This document shows, piece after piece, positions 46,821 through 57,540 of a DNA stretch of 64,000 bases. The position numbers and the translations under genes were made by a program. Every line of letters begins with the position of its first letter. The stretch's first letter is position 1. Origin of the DNA: Pyropia yezoensis (lineage: Eukaryota; Rhodophyta; Bangiophyceae; Bangiales; Bangiaceae); NCBI GenBank assembly GCA_009829735.1, contig CM020618.1, positions 35,006,894-35,070,893 on the forward strand. Direction: 5' to 3'. A model generated the notes under the pieces. The model had not been told where the DNA came from. It saw only the letters and a program-made list of their open reading frames with translations, and did not search any database.

Positions 46821-47183
46821 TGTAGCACAATAGGGATCCGTCGCACGTCCACTCTCAGGGAACACTCACCAAGGGGGATCGGCACCAACGTCACCGGGAG
46901 GCCAAGGTTGCTGTCCTTGGAGCGCAAGCCACGGGACCAAGATGGGAGCCCAAATGGGAGGGGTTTGTTGTTCTACCTTGGCCGGCGGTGGATTCGCCGC
47001 CGGCCCCCTCGTTATAAACCCTCGGAGACACTACTAACTACCCTCCACCCCAAGATGCAAGTCCCTCTGGTCATACGTAACTTATAGATACCGTGACCAG
47101 TACGAACTATCAAATTGAAAGTTAAGGGTTAGAAGTAGCCCCCCTAATATTAGGGTTACAATACGGCCAACCATATTGCTACA
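46821..47183 (-). repeat. 3' LTR of D (363 bp)
   Basis: Paired with 57041-57403. It contains a 9-bp hairpin, GGCCGGCGG with CCGCCGGCC (46980-47005), and TTATAAA at 47012-47018 on the + strand. Confidence 0.94.
47012..47018 (+). promoter_or_regulatory. TATA-like box in the D LTR, facing the aORF
   Basis: TTATAAA in a GC-rich LTR, on the aORF strand and 754 bp before its ATG. The opposite strand reads TTTATAAC, so it could also serve gag/pol. Weak evidence without transcript data. Confidence 0.35.
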
Positions 47184-47771
47184 TATCCGCCCCTTAGATT
47201 CGGCCCGTCCTCGGCTCGAGTTGCATTCGGGTTACCGAATGTAAGTGGGTCGCGTGACCGTTTACCAGTCGGGTGGGGCTTTGCGCCCCGTCGCGACAGA
47301 CACCCCTTTTCGAGGTTGTCTGAGGGGGGTGCCCCCCTTTGTGTGGTACACACACGATCCGTTTTCCGGACCGTTAAATTCCCGATGCGGGTTCTGTTCA
47401 CGACCCCCCCTTCCGAGGGGTGGTGCAAGCGGATCCGCCACCAGGTGCCTGGTGGTAGGGGGGCCCCTCTCGTGTGGACGATTGAGTGGGGGCGGGAACT
47501 GCCCGCGTTGCGCTGGGGCGGTTGGGGGTGACCCCCCTTGCTTACCCCGTGAGTGGGGGTGGCCCCGTCCCGCCCAGGTGCCTGGGTGGAGCGCCCCCGT
47601 AGCTCGGCTGGCGCGGGTCGTCCCGCGTTTCCCTATCGCTGGTGCCCAGCTGTGTGGTTATAAGCGCAGGTGCCCGCGCTTCCCTGGCTCGTCCGTGCGA
47701 GCGTTCTCTGTACCGGGTCGAGCCGGCCTCGGCTTTTCTGCACGGGGCGCCCCTGCTACCCCGGTTGCACC
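47184..47771 (+). other. Leader of the D aORF
   Basis: 588 bp between LTR and aORF ATG. Next to the LTR the - strand reads CTAAGGGGCGGATA, a weak polypurine tract. Upstream in-frame sequence is open but lacks conserved features. No other gene is seen. Confidence 0.5.
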
Positions 47772-50093
47772 ATGTCGGACCCCCAGGTACCCGGGGGTGA
47801 GGACGACCTCCTGCCTGAGGAGGGGGAAGAGGTGATGGTGGACGACGTTCCCGTCTCCGCCACCGCCGCCGAGTGCTTCCTCGCGAGCTCGTCCGAGGAC
47901 GAGGACGACCGGGTGACCGTTCGTGCGGCTCCAGACGGTGCTCCGGGCGGTTTGTCGTCCGTGTGCAGCGGCACGACGGCTCCGTCGGGTGGCGGGCAAC
48001 CGCGGGTAGCTGGTGCCTCTACCCCTACTCCTCCGGCGGCCCGGATGGCTTCTGTCGCCGGTGTCGGCGCGGCTCAACCTCAAGACGGCGTCGGCGGCGT
48101 GTCGGGCGGTTATGGTGGCACCCCGACCGGGACGGCGGGTCAAGACGGCGCGGGTGTCCGCCCGGGTGGTTCATCCGCGGCTGCGGGTGGCGGCGTTACT
48201 CTGCCCGCGGTGCCGCGGGCGTCTGGCGGTCAAGGTGGGTCTACACCGATGGCAGTGGACTCCGGTAGTTTCTCCGGGCGGGCGCCCGTCCTTCTTATTC
48301 CTCCTCGGCCGCGTGCGACTCCGGCGCCGGCCCCTCTTCCGGTGGGGCATCCCCCGGCGCCCCCTATTCTTCCTGGTCCTGCCCGGGTTGCCCCGTTGGG
48401 TGGTGGCGTCGCCGTGGCGGCGGGTCTAGCCGCCATGTCGATGTCCGAATTGGTGGCTCGGGTTCGAGGCCTGACTGTACAAGAGTCAATGGAGTCCGAT
48501 GGGCGGATGCGGGTGGACTTCCACCTGCCACATCCCCGTGGAGAGTCCTTCCGGCGCGTCAAGGTGGACCCGAATTGGGAGCGGGAGCTGGTGCGGCTGG
48601 TCAACCAGCCGAACGCGGTCCGGGTGGAACACCATTGGATACTGAGTCAGCCGGATGACCGGCATGCGCAGCTCTGGCGCACCCGGGTGGGACGGGGTGA
48701 GGTCTACCTCGACCCCAACTTCGGGGTATGCGACCTGATTGCTCCCGCGTTGCCGCGGAAGGTTGACTACCCGGCTAGTGCTCGGGGGACTGCGGCGGCG
48801 GCGGAGCCGGTTGCGTTTGGGGAGACGGTGGGCAGTACCGGTCGGTATCCCGACTTTGATTACTACCCGGGGGTATCCCCGTATCTGTCGTTGACGGCTC
48901 CCTACCCGCCTATGGCGGGGTTGAAGTCGGCGTCGAGCTGGCGACGTAACCATGGTGTCATGGCGGATGCGTTTCGCACGGATATAACGTGTGCGTTGCA
49001 GACCGGCAACGGTCGTGCGCCGGTATACACTCCCGTGCGCCCGCCGCTATAGCAGGAGGGGTGGGAACCCGCCCCTGCTTTCCGGTTTGACACCGGCTCC
49101 TGTCTCCGATACTTCGGGAGTGTGTTGGCCTCCCGGCCGGTCCACCCGTTGCAGGGTACCTTCACCCTTGAGGTTACCCTCGGGCAGGCGTCCTCCTTCT
49201 TGCTGTCCGTCCGCCGGCAGGGGCGCCTGTTTCATCTTCCGACGGGTGTCCGTCGGCACATCGCGCAGTTGGGCGTGGACCTGATAGCTGCCAAGACCGG
49301 GTTGGCCCGGGAGTTCGAGGCCCTGCTGGCTGTTCACGATGCCGTGAACTGGGCTGGGGTGTTGGCCCTTCCCCCGTACCGGGACCCGCAGGCTGGGGCT
49401 ACCCCCTTGCCCCGTCACTCGTTGCGTATCCGGCGTACTCAGCCGGGTGAGCCTCGTTGCCATGGGTGGGCGTCCACCGAGGCCGTTCCTGACCTGGGTA
49501 TTCCCATGGTTATCCATGACCCTCTTCAGGTCCTTGCCCCGTGGTTCGGTAACCCGATACCGGCGGCGGTTGGCCGTCGTCCCCGAGAGTGGGGCTCTGC
49601 GGGTGGGGAGCGTGAGGTGTCCCGTCGTCGGGCGGAGCCCCGCCGGGGTTACGGTGGAGCCCCTTCGGTAGGGTCCTACCGAGCCTCGTATCAGGTGCCA
49701 CCGGCTCCGGTGGTAGCCGTGTCGGCTCCTTTGGCTCTTCTGGCTGCGCCAGTGTCCGCTCCCGCCCCTGTCATACAAGACGGGGGTCACCGTCTCTGGT
49801 ATGAGGGCGTTGACGCCCTTGTTGCCCGCGCAATGCGGGAGGGTCTCTTTGTTAGCTGGGGGGATATCCCCCCAGGTGCTGCGCTAGTTGAGTCAGCGCG
49901 TTGCTTCGGTGGCGTGCTGGACCGCCTCCAGAAAGCTCTGGAGGACGTGGAGGCTGGCCGCAGCACCCTCGTCCAGCTATGCACCGAGGTAATTCGGGTG
50001 ATTGACCGTCGTGAGATTGCCGACCGGTGGAGCACGGAGGTATATGCGCTTACGCGTGAGTGGCCTCCCTCGGGCAGTGGGTCTACGCACTGA
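47772..50093 (+). pseudogene. D antisense ORF (aORF), 774 codons with one TAG
   Basis: ATG 47772 (ACCATGTCGG) starts an acidic, then Gly/Ala/Pro-rich head of about 220 residues. A folded-looking stretch follows (MRVDFHLPHPRGESFRRVKV, RVEHHWILSQPDDRH). A TAG at 49050-49052 interrupts the frame after VYTPVRPPL; the same frame continues with EGWEPAPAF, YFGSV and RRQGRLFHLP (from 49212), aligning with HFGSV and RRGMLWHLP of A3. A Pro/Ala linker and a helical C-terminus (GVLDRLQKALEDVEAG, REIADRWSTEV) close it. Apart from the TAG there is no lesion in 2.3 kb, in contrast to D gag and pol. Function unknown. Confidence 0.8.
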
Positions 50094-50571
50094 GGAGTGC
50101 TATTGGTTGTGAGGGAGAGGGCCCCGGTGACCCTTATGGTAGCCGGGTAGTAGTGAGTATAAACTCATCCCCTTTGGGGGCATTGCTTGCCTCTGTTTGC
50201 TGCCCTGGGGAGTACCCCTTCTGGCTCAGTGGTGCCTTGCCTCCCGCCCAACTTCTTCCGGTTGGTTCCTGCTTGGGGAGTTCATCCTCCCTCACTTTGT
50301 GTCTTGGCTTGGGGAGGTCATCCTCCCGTGTGAGCCCCCTATTTACTTCGATATTATCGAAGTTAGCCTTTACCTTTAAGTTAACTTATTAAGGTTCAGG
50401 TTTTACTTAGTTACCTAAGCTTGACTCTACTTAGATGCCTAAGCTTGGTTCGACTTAGAAACCTAAGTCTGATTGGACTTAGAAACCTAAATCTGCCGTA
50501 ACCATGTCACACCCTACTTAGTAGGTATAAGCCTCACCCCCCAACAGCCGAAGTCGGTGTCGGTTGGGTTG
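50094..50571. other. Convergent spacer between aORF and pol in D
   Basis: 478 bp, AT-richer than its surroundings. It contains an 8-bp hairpin (ACTTCGAT-ATT-ATCGAAGT, 50346-50364), the palindrome TAAGTTAACTTA and a fourfold 24-bp hairpin repeat. Confidence 0.7.
50406..50491. repeat. Four 24-bp tandem units, each a CTTAG-N4-CTAAG hairpin
   Basis: The units start at 50406, 50430, 50454 and 50478, an exact 24-bp period. Each holds CTTAG, four bases and CTAAG (CTAAA in the last). It sits between the stops of two convergent ORFs, a natural place for 3'-end formation or an insulator, which is inference. Confidence 0.75.
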
Positions 50572-53500
50572 TTACAGTAGGCGTCGTCGCCTCATGTAAG
50601 GCATGAGGAGTTGGCGGGGTATATTCGCCGCCTGTTCCCAGGTGGGTGAGTCGTATCCGACCCACATAACCTTGACGTACCAGGGTCCTGGTAGGTCCGG
50701 GTCGGTGTGTCCGACCACGCTCTCTACTTGGTATGGAATCCCATCCGGTCCCACCGGGTCATCTGACCGGTGGGTTGCAAGAGCTTCATGTAGCAACCCA
50801 GCCGGTACCGGCTGAGGCTGTTCCGGCTTCGGAGCAGGTGTGACATCATTCACACTGATGCGTTGGATCTCCGTATCGGAGTGTAAGATAACAGAGTGGT
50901 CATCTCTGTGGAGAATCTGGTACGGTCCCTTGACCGGTTGCATGAGCTTGTTCCCCCGGAACTTCTGGTGTCTGATATAGACCCAGTCACCTGTTACCAG
51001 GGTTGCGTTGCGCACCCGTAACCGGGCGTCGAAGTTCTTCTTATATCGAAGTTGTGTTCTGTCAAGGGCACCCTTGAGCTTAGGAATCATCCACGATAGC
51101 TTGGCCAACCAAGCTAGGTGGATACGTTCGGCCGGTCGGCCTTTCGGTGTATCATACCGAGTGCACCTGCCTGGTGGCAGCGTCAGGTTACCGACGCCTA
51201 GTGGCATGACCCACTCCAGCGGAGCGATGTTTGTGCTCCGATGTGGCCTGGCATTGTATGCCAGGGTGAGTACGGACAGAAGCCTGTCCCAAGTGTTCGT
51301 GTGCTCGGCCACGTAGCACTGTAGCATCTTGACGATGGTGCGGTTGAACCGCTCCACCTGCCCGTTGGTTTGCGGGTGGTAGTCGGATGCCCGACGTGGT
51401 TCGATACCGAACATGCCCAGGACCTTAGTGCAGAATGCTGACGTAAGGTTTGCTCCGTTGTCGGAGAGGAGTTGCTTCATGACTCCGTATGCACTGATCC
51501 AGTGGTCAACCACTGCGTTCATAATCGTGTATGCCGTATCATTCGGGATGCCTGCCGCTCGTGACAGCTTGGTGAATCGGTCAGACATGACCAGTATGTA
51601 CCTGTTCCCTTCTTCCGTTACCGGAAGTGGCCCGAGTATGTCGATAGCGACTTGCTCGTTGGGCCCATCGGGTGGGAATAGTTTCATGGCAGATGCCTGC
51701 CTATGTAGACTCATGCGGTTACGTGCACAGGGGTGGCATCCCCTTACGTGGTCGACCACGTCGACGGCCATTGCTGGCCAGTAGAAGAACCTTCGCATTG
51801 CTGCGAACATACGTGAACCCCCCGGGTGTCTGGCTGTGGGGTTCTCGTGTTTTCATTCCATGACGGCTTGCCGTAAGGACACGGGAACCACGACTTGATG
51901 TCGTCCATCGGCGGGTGCCCGCCGGTATATGAATCCGTCTTCGTTCTCGGAGAAGATGCCGGCCGTACCGGCCAGGAGGTTAGCGCGATGACGTCTACAG
52001 TCGTCGTCATTGGCTTGTGCCTCGCGGAAGTCCGCGAGGGTTAGTGGGCATGCTCGGTGTGCCATGGTATGGTCAACCATACCTTGGGTAGCGTTACCCA
52101 CCATGCAGACCGGTACCACCGGGATGTCTTCGTCCACCGGGCGGGTATCCCCGCTCGGGGTGTCGAGTCGGGACAATGCGTCTCCGAGATGGTGGGTTGA
52201 CCCAGCCTTATACACGGTACGGTAGTCGTGCTCGGCCATTTTTAGCCTCCATCGGGCTAGCCTCCCATGGCTATCGGAATCCTTGTCACCAAGGTTGAGG
52301 AGCCATCGTAGGGGTTCGTGGTCGGACCTCACGATGAACCTGGAGCCCTCCAGGTATGGACGGAGCAGTTGCACTGCCCATATAACTCCGAGGCATTCAC
52401 GCTCGGTGGCACTATAGTTACGCTCAGCCGGGTTGAGTGTCCGGCTGAAGTATCCTATTGAAGGTACGCTGCAACGGGTGGGGACAGTAGGGCTCGCTTC
52501 AGCGACTCGAATGCCTCCTCTTCGCTAGGCGAAGGGGGTTGGAGTACCTTGGGTAAGGTACTGCTCGTAAGAACCGTTAACGGTTTAGCTATCCGAGCGA
52601 AGTCCTTGACGAACCGTCGGTATACATTGCACATTCCCAGGAAGCTCTTGAGCTGTGTCTGGGTGTTAGGGAACCGGGCATCCCGGAGTGCCCGGGTATT
52701 GGCTTCGAGTACCCCTAGTTTACCAGGGGTTATCTGGTGGCCCAGATACTCGACCGTCTGTTGGAAGAAGGCGCACTTCTTCAGACGCAGGGTTACCCCG
52801 GCGTTCCGCAAGAGGGTGAGTACCTCGTCCACATGTTGCACATGATCATCCATGTTACGCGAGAAGACGATAACGTCATCGAGGTACACTAGGCAGTTAA
52901 GCCACTTCACCCCCGACAGTATAATGTCGATAGCCCGCTGGAATGTAGCGGGGGCGTTGGACAATCCGAAGGGCATCCTTAGGAACTCGTACACTCCACT
53001 GTGACAGACGAATGCCGTCTTGGGGATATTCTCGTCCGCCACCGGGATCTGCCAGTATCCGGCATTGCAGTCGATAGTGGTAAACACCGTAGCTTCCCCC
53101 AGGGAGTCGATGCATTCATCCATCCTTGGTAAAGGGTATGAGTCCTTCTTGGTAACCAAGTTGAGGCGTCGATAATCGATGCAAAACCGAGGGGTTTGAT
53201 CCTTCTTCGGTACAATATCGACTGGGGCACCCCACTCCGACATCGAAGGTCGGATCACCTTAGCTTCACTCATCCTCTTCACTTCTCCATCAACGATCTC
53301 TCGTTGCATAGGTCCCGCTCGGTGCGGTTGTGACCGGGCTGGGCGTGCGCCTGGTACCAGGTCAATACGATGCTGGGTTGCCCCAATGGTACCCAGGGCT
53401 CCGCCTGTCCACATGACGTCATGCTTTCTTAACATCCGTCGTACCCCTTTGGCTACGGAAGGGGGAAGGTGGTCGAGGTCAGCCTCGGCCAGTGCCTTCA

Positions 53501-54623
53501 ATGCTTCTTGGTCCTTCGGCAGAATATCCGCCGGTAATGATGGTCGACTAGGCTTCCCGTCATCGGGTTGCTGTCGCTCGGTGGTCTCGGCGACCGCCAG
53601 CACCTCAAGTGGTTCCACTTGACCTTCCTTGTCAGGGGTAAGGATATCTCCTTCGTAGAGCTCGGCAATCCCGAGGATAGTTCCCTTCGGGAGGGTGACT
53701 GCCTTACGGCGATTGTTCGCCATCACTAGGAGGGACGACCCTCCTGATGGGAGATCTATGAGACCGTTGGCCATGGTCAACCCATGGCGCTTGTACGTCC
53801 GCAAGTTGGACTTGACTCTGCAGATGCCTGCGAGGTCACAGTTAACCGGGAGGACTGTCTCCGACAACGGCTCAAAGCGAGTTCGCTTGGCCAACCGAAG
53901 TGTCTTCGGCTCGACACTTGCGTACACCTCAGCCACGTTAACGTGGCTCCCTTGTAGCGTCAGGTCCCTGACGATAGCCGTGTGTCCTCGCTTCGTCCCG
54001 TCGGCTTCTTGAAGCTCGACGGTCCTCCGGCCTGGCCGGATTGCATCAACGTGAACGTTGATGAAGGTGCACCCCAGTATGCAGGGCACCGATAGGGTCT
54101 CACACACCAGGAAGTCGACTTCCGTGGTGAGTTCCCCGATGTTCACCCGCAGCGACATCGCTGCGGTCGTACGAATGAGGCGTTCATTCGCGTCCTTGAT
54201 GGTGGGTCCCCGAGTCACTCTGACTCGCGGAAGCCACTTGTCCGGGAGGGTATCCTTCCGGATAAGGTTGGGTCCAGCCCCTGTATCCAGTACAGGGTAG
54301 TACGATCGTGTCGACTGGGGGTCAACCCCCAGTGTGGCTGATACCTTGAAGTTCTCCAAGGTAAACAGCACGTGACCTACACCGATATCCGGTGTAGCTC
54401 GGGCATCCTGAACAGGACCCTTGGCTGGTTCCATGTGACGGGGCTTCCCGTCCTCTCCTCCCAACCTTCGTGGTTGGTCATCAATCCCCTGACGCCGTGT
54501 CGTCGGGGCCGGAAGGTGTCCCCGGGAGTTCATGCGGCGTCGGCTCAACCGCGCTCTCCGTGGGGCTTTCCCCGCGGTACTCCGGGGTGGCTTGCTTGGG
54601 TTACCCCAGCGCCCCCCGGTCAT
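50572..54623 (-). pseudogene. pol: D pol polyprotein, multiply broken
   Basis: ATG 54623 is in the -1 frame to gag. Protease has VLDTGAGPN. Reverse transcriptase is complete with FCIDYRRLNL, FTTIDCNAGYW and YLDD. RNase H has an internal deletion: after LLSPPV the sequence jumps to GYFSRTLNPAERNY, losing roughly 45 residues and shifting the frame (stop at 52455-52457). Integrase carries a TGA at 51855-51853, probably from TGG, just before KHENPTARHPG; it then has GCHPC, IDILGPLP, LSDNGAN and NGQVERFN. The chromodomain (WYVKVMWVGYDSPTWEQ) ends at 50572. The second D block reads DNGAN where the others read DNGPQF. Confidence 0.92.
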
Positions 54624-54644
54624 CCTTCCTCTTACTCGTTTCCC
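54596..54644 (-). promoter_or_regulatory. Putative -1 frameshift signal of D
   Basis: GGGAAAC (54644-54638) reads G GGA AAC in the gag frame, one codon before TAA 54634-54632. A larger hairpin (CCGGGG with CCCCGG, enclosing GGC/GCC and TGGG-GTAA-CCCA) begins about 18 nt downstream, farther than usual. Confidence 0.55.
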
Positions 54645-56815
54645 GCCCTTGGTAGGGTGCTCTCCGCCGGGACATCCGGCTGAGGAGGTGCCTCCTCGAC
54701 GGCCAGTTCTCCACCTGGGGCTGGCTGCCTACCCGGTGCGGGTCCGGGTGCTTTGGCGGGATACCCCCCGGTGGATGCCTTGCGGTGCGCCGCTGCCCGC
54801 CGAGACTCCTCGGGGATGAGTGGGCAGGAAGACATCCAGTGCTGGGGATCCCCACACAACATACATCCGGACGTGCCGGTCCCTCCTTGAGTTCGCATCG
54901 GGGTAGCCCCGTAGCTGCGGTTGCCTCCCTCGGGCGCCCGAGTGCCTGCTCCCTGGTAGGCCTTGGGTCCTTGGGTCAACCGGAACATGGACTCCCCCAA
55001 CCGGTTGGGTCGACCCGCAATCCGCGGAGGTGCCTCCGTACGTACTGCCCATGTAGGCAGGGGCTGGTGGGGGTTACCCGTATCCGGGGCATACCCCGTC
55101 GTCCGCACATACGGGACGCGCCGTCCCGCTCCCTCGTTGACCTGGAACTGGGTCCCAGCCGGGGCGATGTACGCTACCGTACCGTGCTCATCAATCACCG
55201 GCGTCGCTGGTAGCAACAGGTAGCCCTGTTGGTCAACTAGAGGTTCATCCTCACCCGTAGGGTTATGTTCGGTCGCCACCAGTACTGGTGCGGCCTTACG
55301 TTCCACCTTCTCTTGCCTCGGTACCGGGGTAAGACTGGGCTTGCCTCCCTCACCCTTGGGCTTCGGGGCCAAGGCACACTCCGGGTGTAGAACCCGGTAG
55401 GCGTCCCCTAGGGACTTGCACATATGCATCAGTCGACTGAAGTTCGTCCGGGCCGTATTGGCTCCCCAAGCGGATATCCGCACGTAGTTGGGTACTCCTG
55501 CGAACAGGATGGCCCGTAGCTCCCCTTCTCCGAGGAGCTTCCCCAGCTCGTAGTCGAGCTCTTGGATCCGGCGTCCAAACATCTCTTCATCCTCCCAGCT
55601 CTGGGCGGTGGCAGTGCGCAGGGCCCGGTAGTGGTCCTCGCACTTGTCCTCGCTGAGGTAACTGCTCAGCAGCTCCTTGAGAATCCCACGGTAATCCATG
55701 GGGGCGGCCGCGACCCTCATTCCCGGCATCGGGGATGCCTGGCGAAGAATGCCTCGCACCCGTTCATCAACAAAGAACGGGAGGATCTCCAGCGCCAGCC
55801 CCTCGTTGACGAGGGCCTTGTCCGCGGCTGCCTTGAAGCTAGTCAAGAAGCCGATGACTGCCTACGGACGTCCGTTGGGGCCCCCAAACATAGGGACTCC
55901 CTTCATAAGGGTCTGCATAGAGCGGATCGCTCGGTGCGACGTATTACGCATCGATTCCGATACGGTGGTAGATCGGTCTTCCAAACGATAACGTTCGAGA
56001 GTCAGTACCGACTTGAAGACTTCGTTGACGATCTCCGTGTCAGCGTCCTGGATATCCAGTCGCTTAGCCAGTTGATGAGCAAACTCATCGGACTCCATCC
56101 GCTTCAGTAGGCTCGCAGTTACCTGCGCGGTCATAGCTTCCACCACTGAAGATGGTACTTCAGGCGTCGGCACTTCGGGAACCCGAGTTGCCTGGCCTCC
56201 TTCGTCGTGGGGATACTGTGAGAGGGTACCCCTTCCGCCAATAACCGACTCTGCACCGGCGTAAGTATCCGCCGGGTCGTGTCCGCGGAGTCCGCTTCGG
56301 GTGCTCCGAGCGTATCGCTCCGTGTGGCTCCGTTCCAACTCTGCCGACGAGTCGGATCCATACCCCATTGTGTCCGGGGGTTGTCCAGGAGTAGCAACAC
56401 CGGGGTTGACCCTGGTGGACTCCGAAAGTAGTCCGGCCGGTTCGAACCGTACTGGTGAGGGAGGAACTCGACGGGGTCCCGTCGTGTGGCGTGTTGACAT
56501 CAACACTGCCATCGCGTCCTTCATCCGCTCCTGGCGAGCGTCGAGTCCGGAAAACCGGGCCTCGATGCGGGCCAACGATGCCATCAGGGAATCCCCTGGT
56601 TAAGGAGGCGGCGGAGTGAGGTCGGTCGACGACAGTTGAGGCGGGCCCCCGCCTCCTGCCGTCCGAGCCGTGCCAAACGTCGATCCGGCACCTGAGAGCA
56701 TTGGCGTCTCAATGTTGTCGATCGGGTTCCCGATCTCGGTTCCCGTAGTCACCTCCGGGGTCGGCGTCGACGCCGATCCGTCATCTTGAACGTTCCCCGT
56801 CTCTTGGGTAGACAT
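54632..56815 (-). pseudogene. gag: D gag (728 codons) with two in-frame stops
   Basis: ATG 56815 (MSTQETGNV) begins a disordered Thr/Pro/Gly-rich head. Stops are TAA at 56602-56600 (after TPPPP) and TAG at 55864-55862 (after FGGPNGRP, at the start of the capsid-like block). The block continues VIGFLTSFKAAADKALVNEG, matching the F.FL.RF.KA..DN..SEG pattern of A, B and C. The zinc knuckle is CMLCGDPQHWMSSC. The length is an exact multiple of three, so the two stops are the only visible lesions. It ends RAGNE. Confidence 0.9.
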
Positions 56816-57021
56816 AGTCACAATCAGTCAACCGACGTAACAATCACCACGAATAAGAGGGCGAGGGGGTAGATTGGGGAGAGTAACAGTAGATAACAGT
56901 CACAGGAAAAAACTCAACACAATCGATCAGGTCGCAACACCACGAGTACAAGAAAAGGACTGGATCCCTATCCGTGTGCCAGGGCCGAAGACGGCGTCAC
57001 CACAAGGGTGACGGAAACCCG
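56816..57021 (-). other. 5' leader of D
   Basis: 206 bp between primer site and gag ATG, A-rich on +. No gene or strong structure is seen. Confidence 0.5.
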
Positions 57022-57039
57022 TCCCCTGCTGCTCCACCA
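57022..57039 (-). promoter_or_regulatory. Primer binding site of D
   Basis: On the - strand TGGTGGAGCAGCAGGGGA, identical to A2 and C, one base from the LTR. Confidence 0.8.
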
Positions 57040-57040
57040 A

Positions 57041-57403
57041 TGTAGCACACTAGGGATCCGTCGCACGTCCACTCTCAGGGAACACTCACCAAGGGGGATC
57101 GGCACCAACGTCACCGGGAGGCCAAGGTTGCTGTCCTTGGAGCGCAAGCCACGGGACCAAGATGGGAGCCCAAATGGGAGGGGTTTGTTGTTCTACCTTG
57201 GCCGGCGGTGGATTCGCCGCCGGCCCCCTCGTTATAAACCCTCGGAGACACTACTAACTACCCTCCACCCCAAGATGCAAGTCCCTCTGGTCATACGTAA
57301 CTTATAGATACCGTGACCAGTACGAACTATCAAATTGAAAGTTAAGGAGTAGAAGTAGCCCCCCTAAAATTAGGCTTACAATACGGCCAACCATATTGCT
57401 ATA
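57041..57403 (-). repeat. 5' LTR of D (363 bp)
   Basis: It begins TGTAGCACAC and ends GCTATA (C to T in the terminus), followed by TSD CACCT 57404-57408. Confidence 0.94.
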
Positions 57404-57540
57404 CACCTCCCCTTCCCCTTCCACTGGGCCGCCCCACGCTGGGGAGGCCACCCGTATACCCACGATCCGAGTCCCCCTCAACTCGAGGCGGGTCTCGTGC
57501 CGCGATAGCCAGGGCGTCTCTCCCCAACTTGGGGAGAGCC

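Larger units (their letters stand above)
46821..57403 (-). mobile_element. Family D chromovirus, complete (10,583 bp), in the A4 leader
   Basis: Termini TGTAGCA...TGCTACA, TSD CACCT, LTRs of 363 bp with six differences by eye (one makes the right terminus CTATA). On the - strand: primer site, gag (two stops), pol (several lesions); on the + strand: aORF with a single TAG. A hairpin array lies between the convergent ORFs. It is the most decayed element here. Confidence 0.95.

Noticed and set aside
50406..50491. The 24-bp repeats as a CRISPR-like array
   Set aside because: There are only four units, no spacer-sized unique sequence between them, no cas genes, and the setting is a eukaryotic retroelement.
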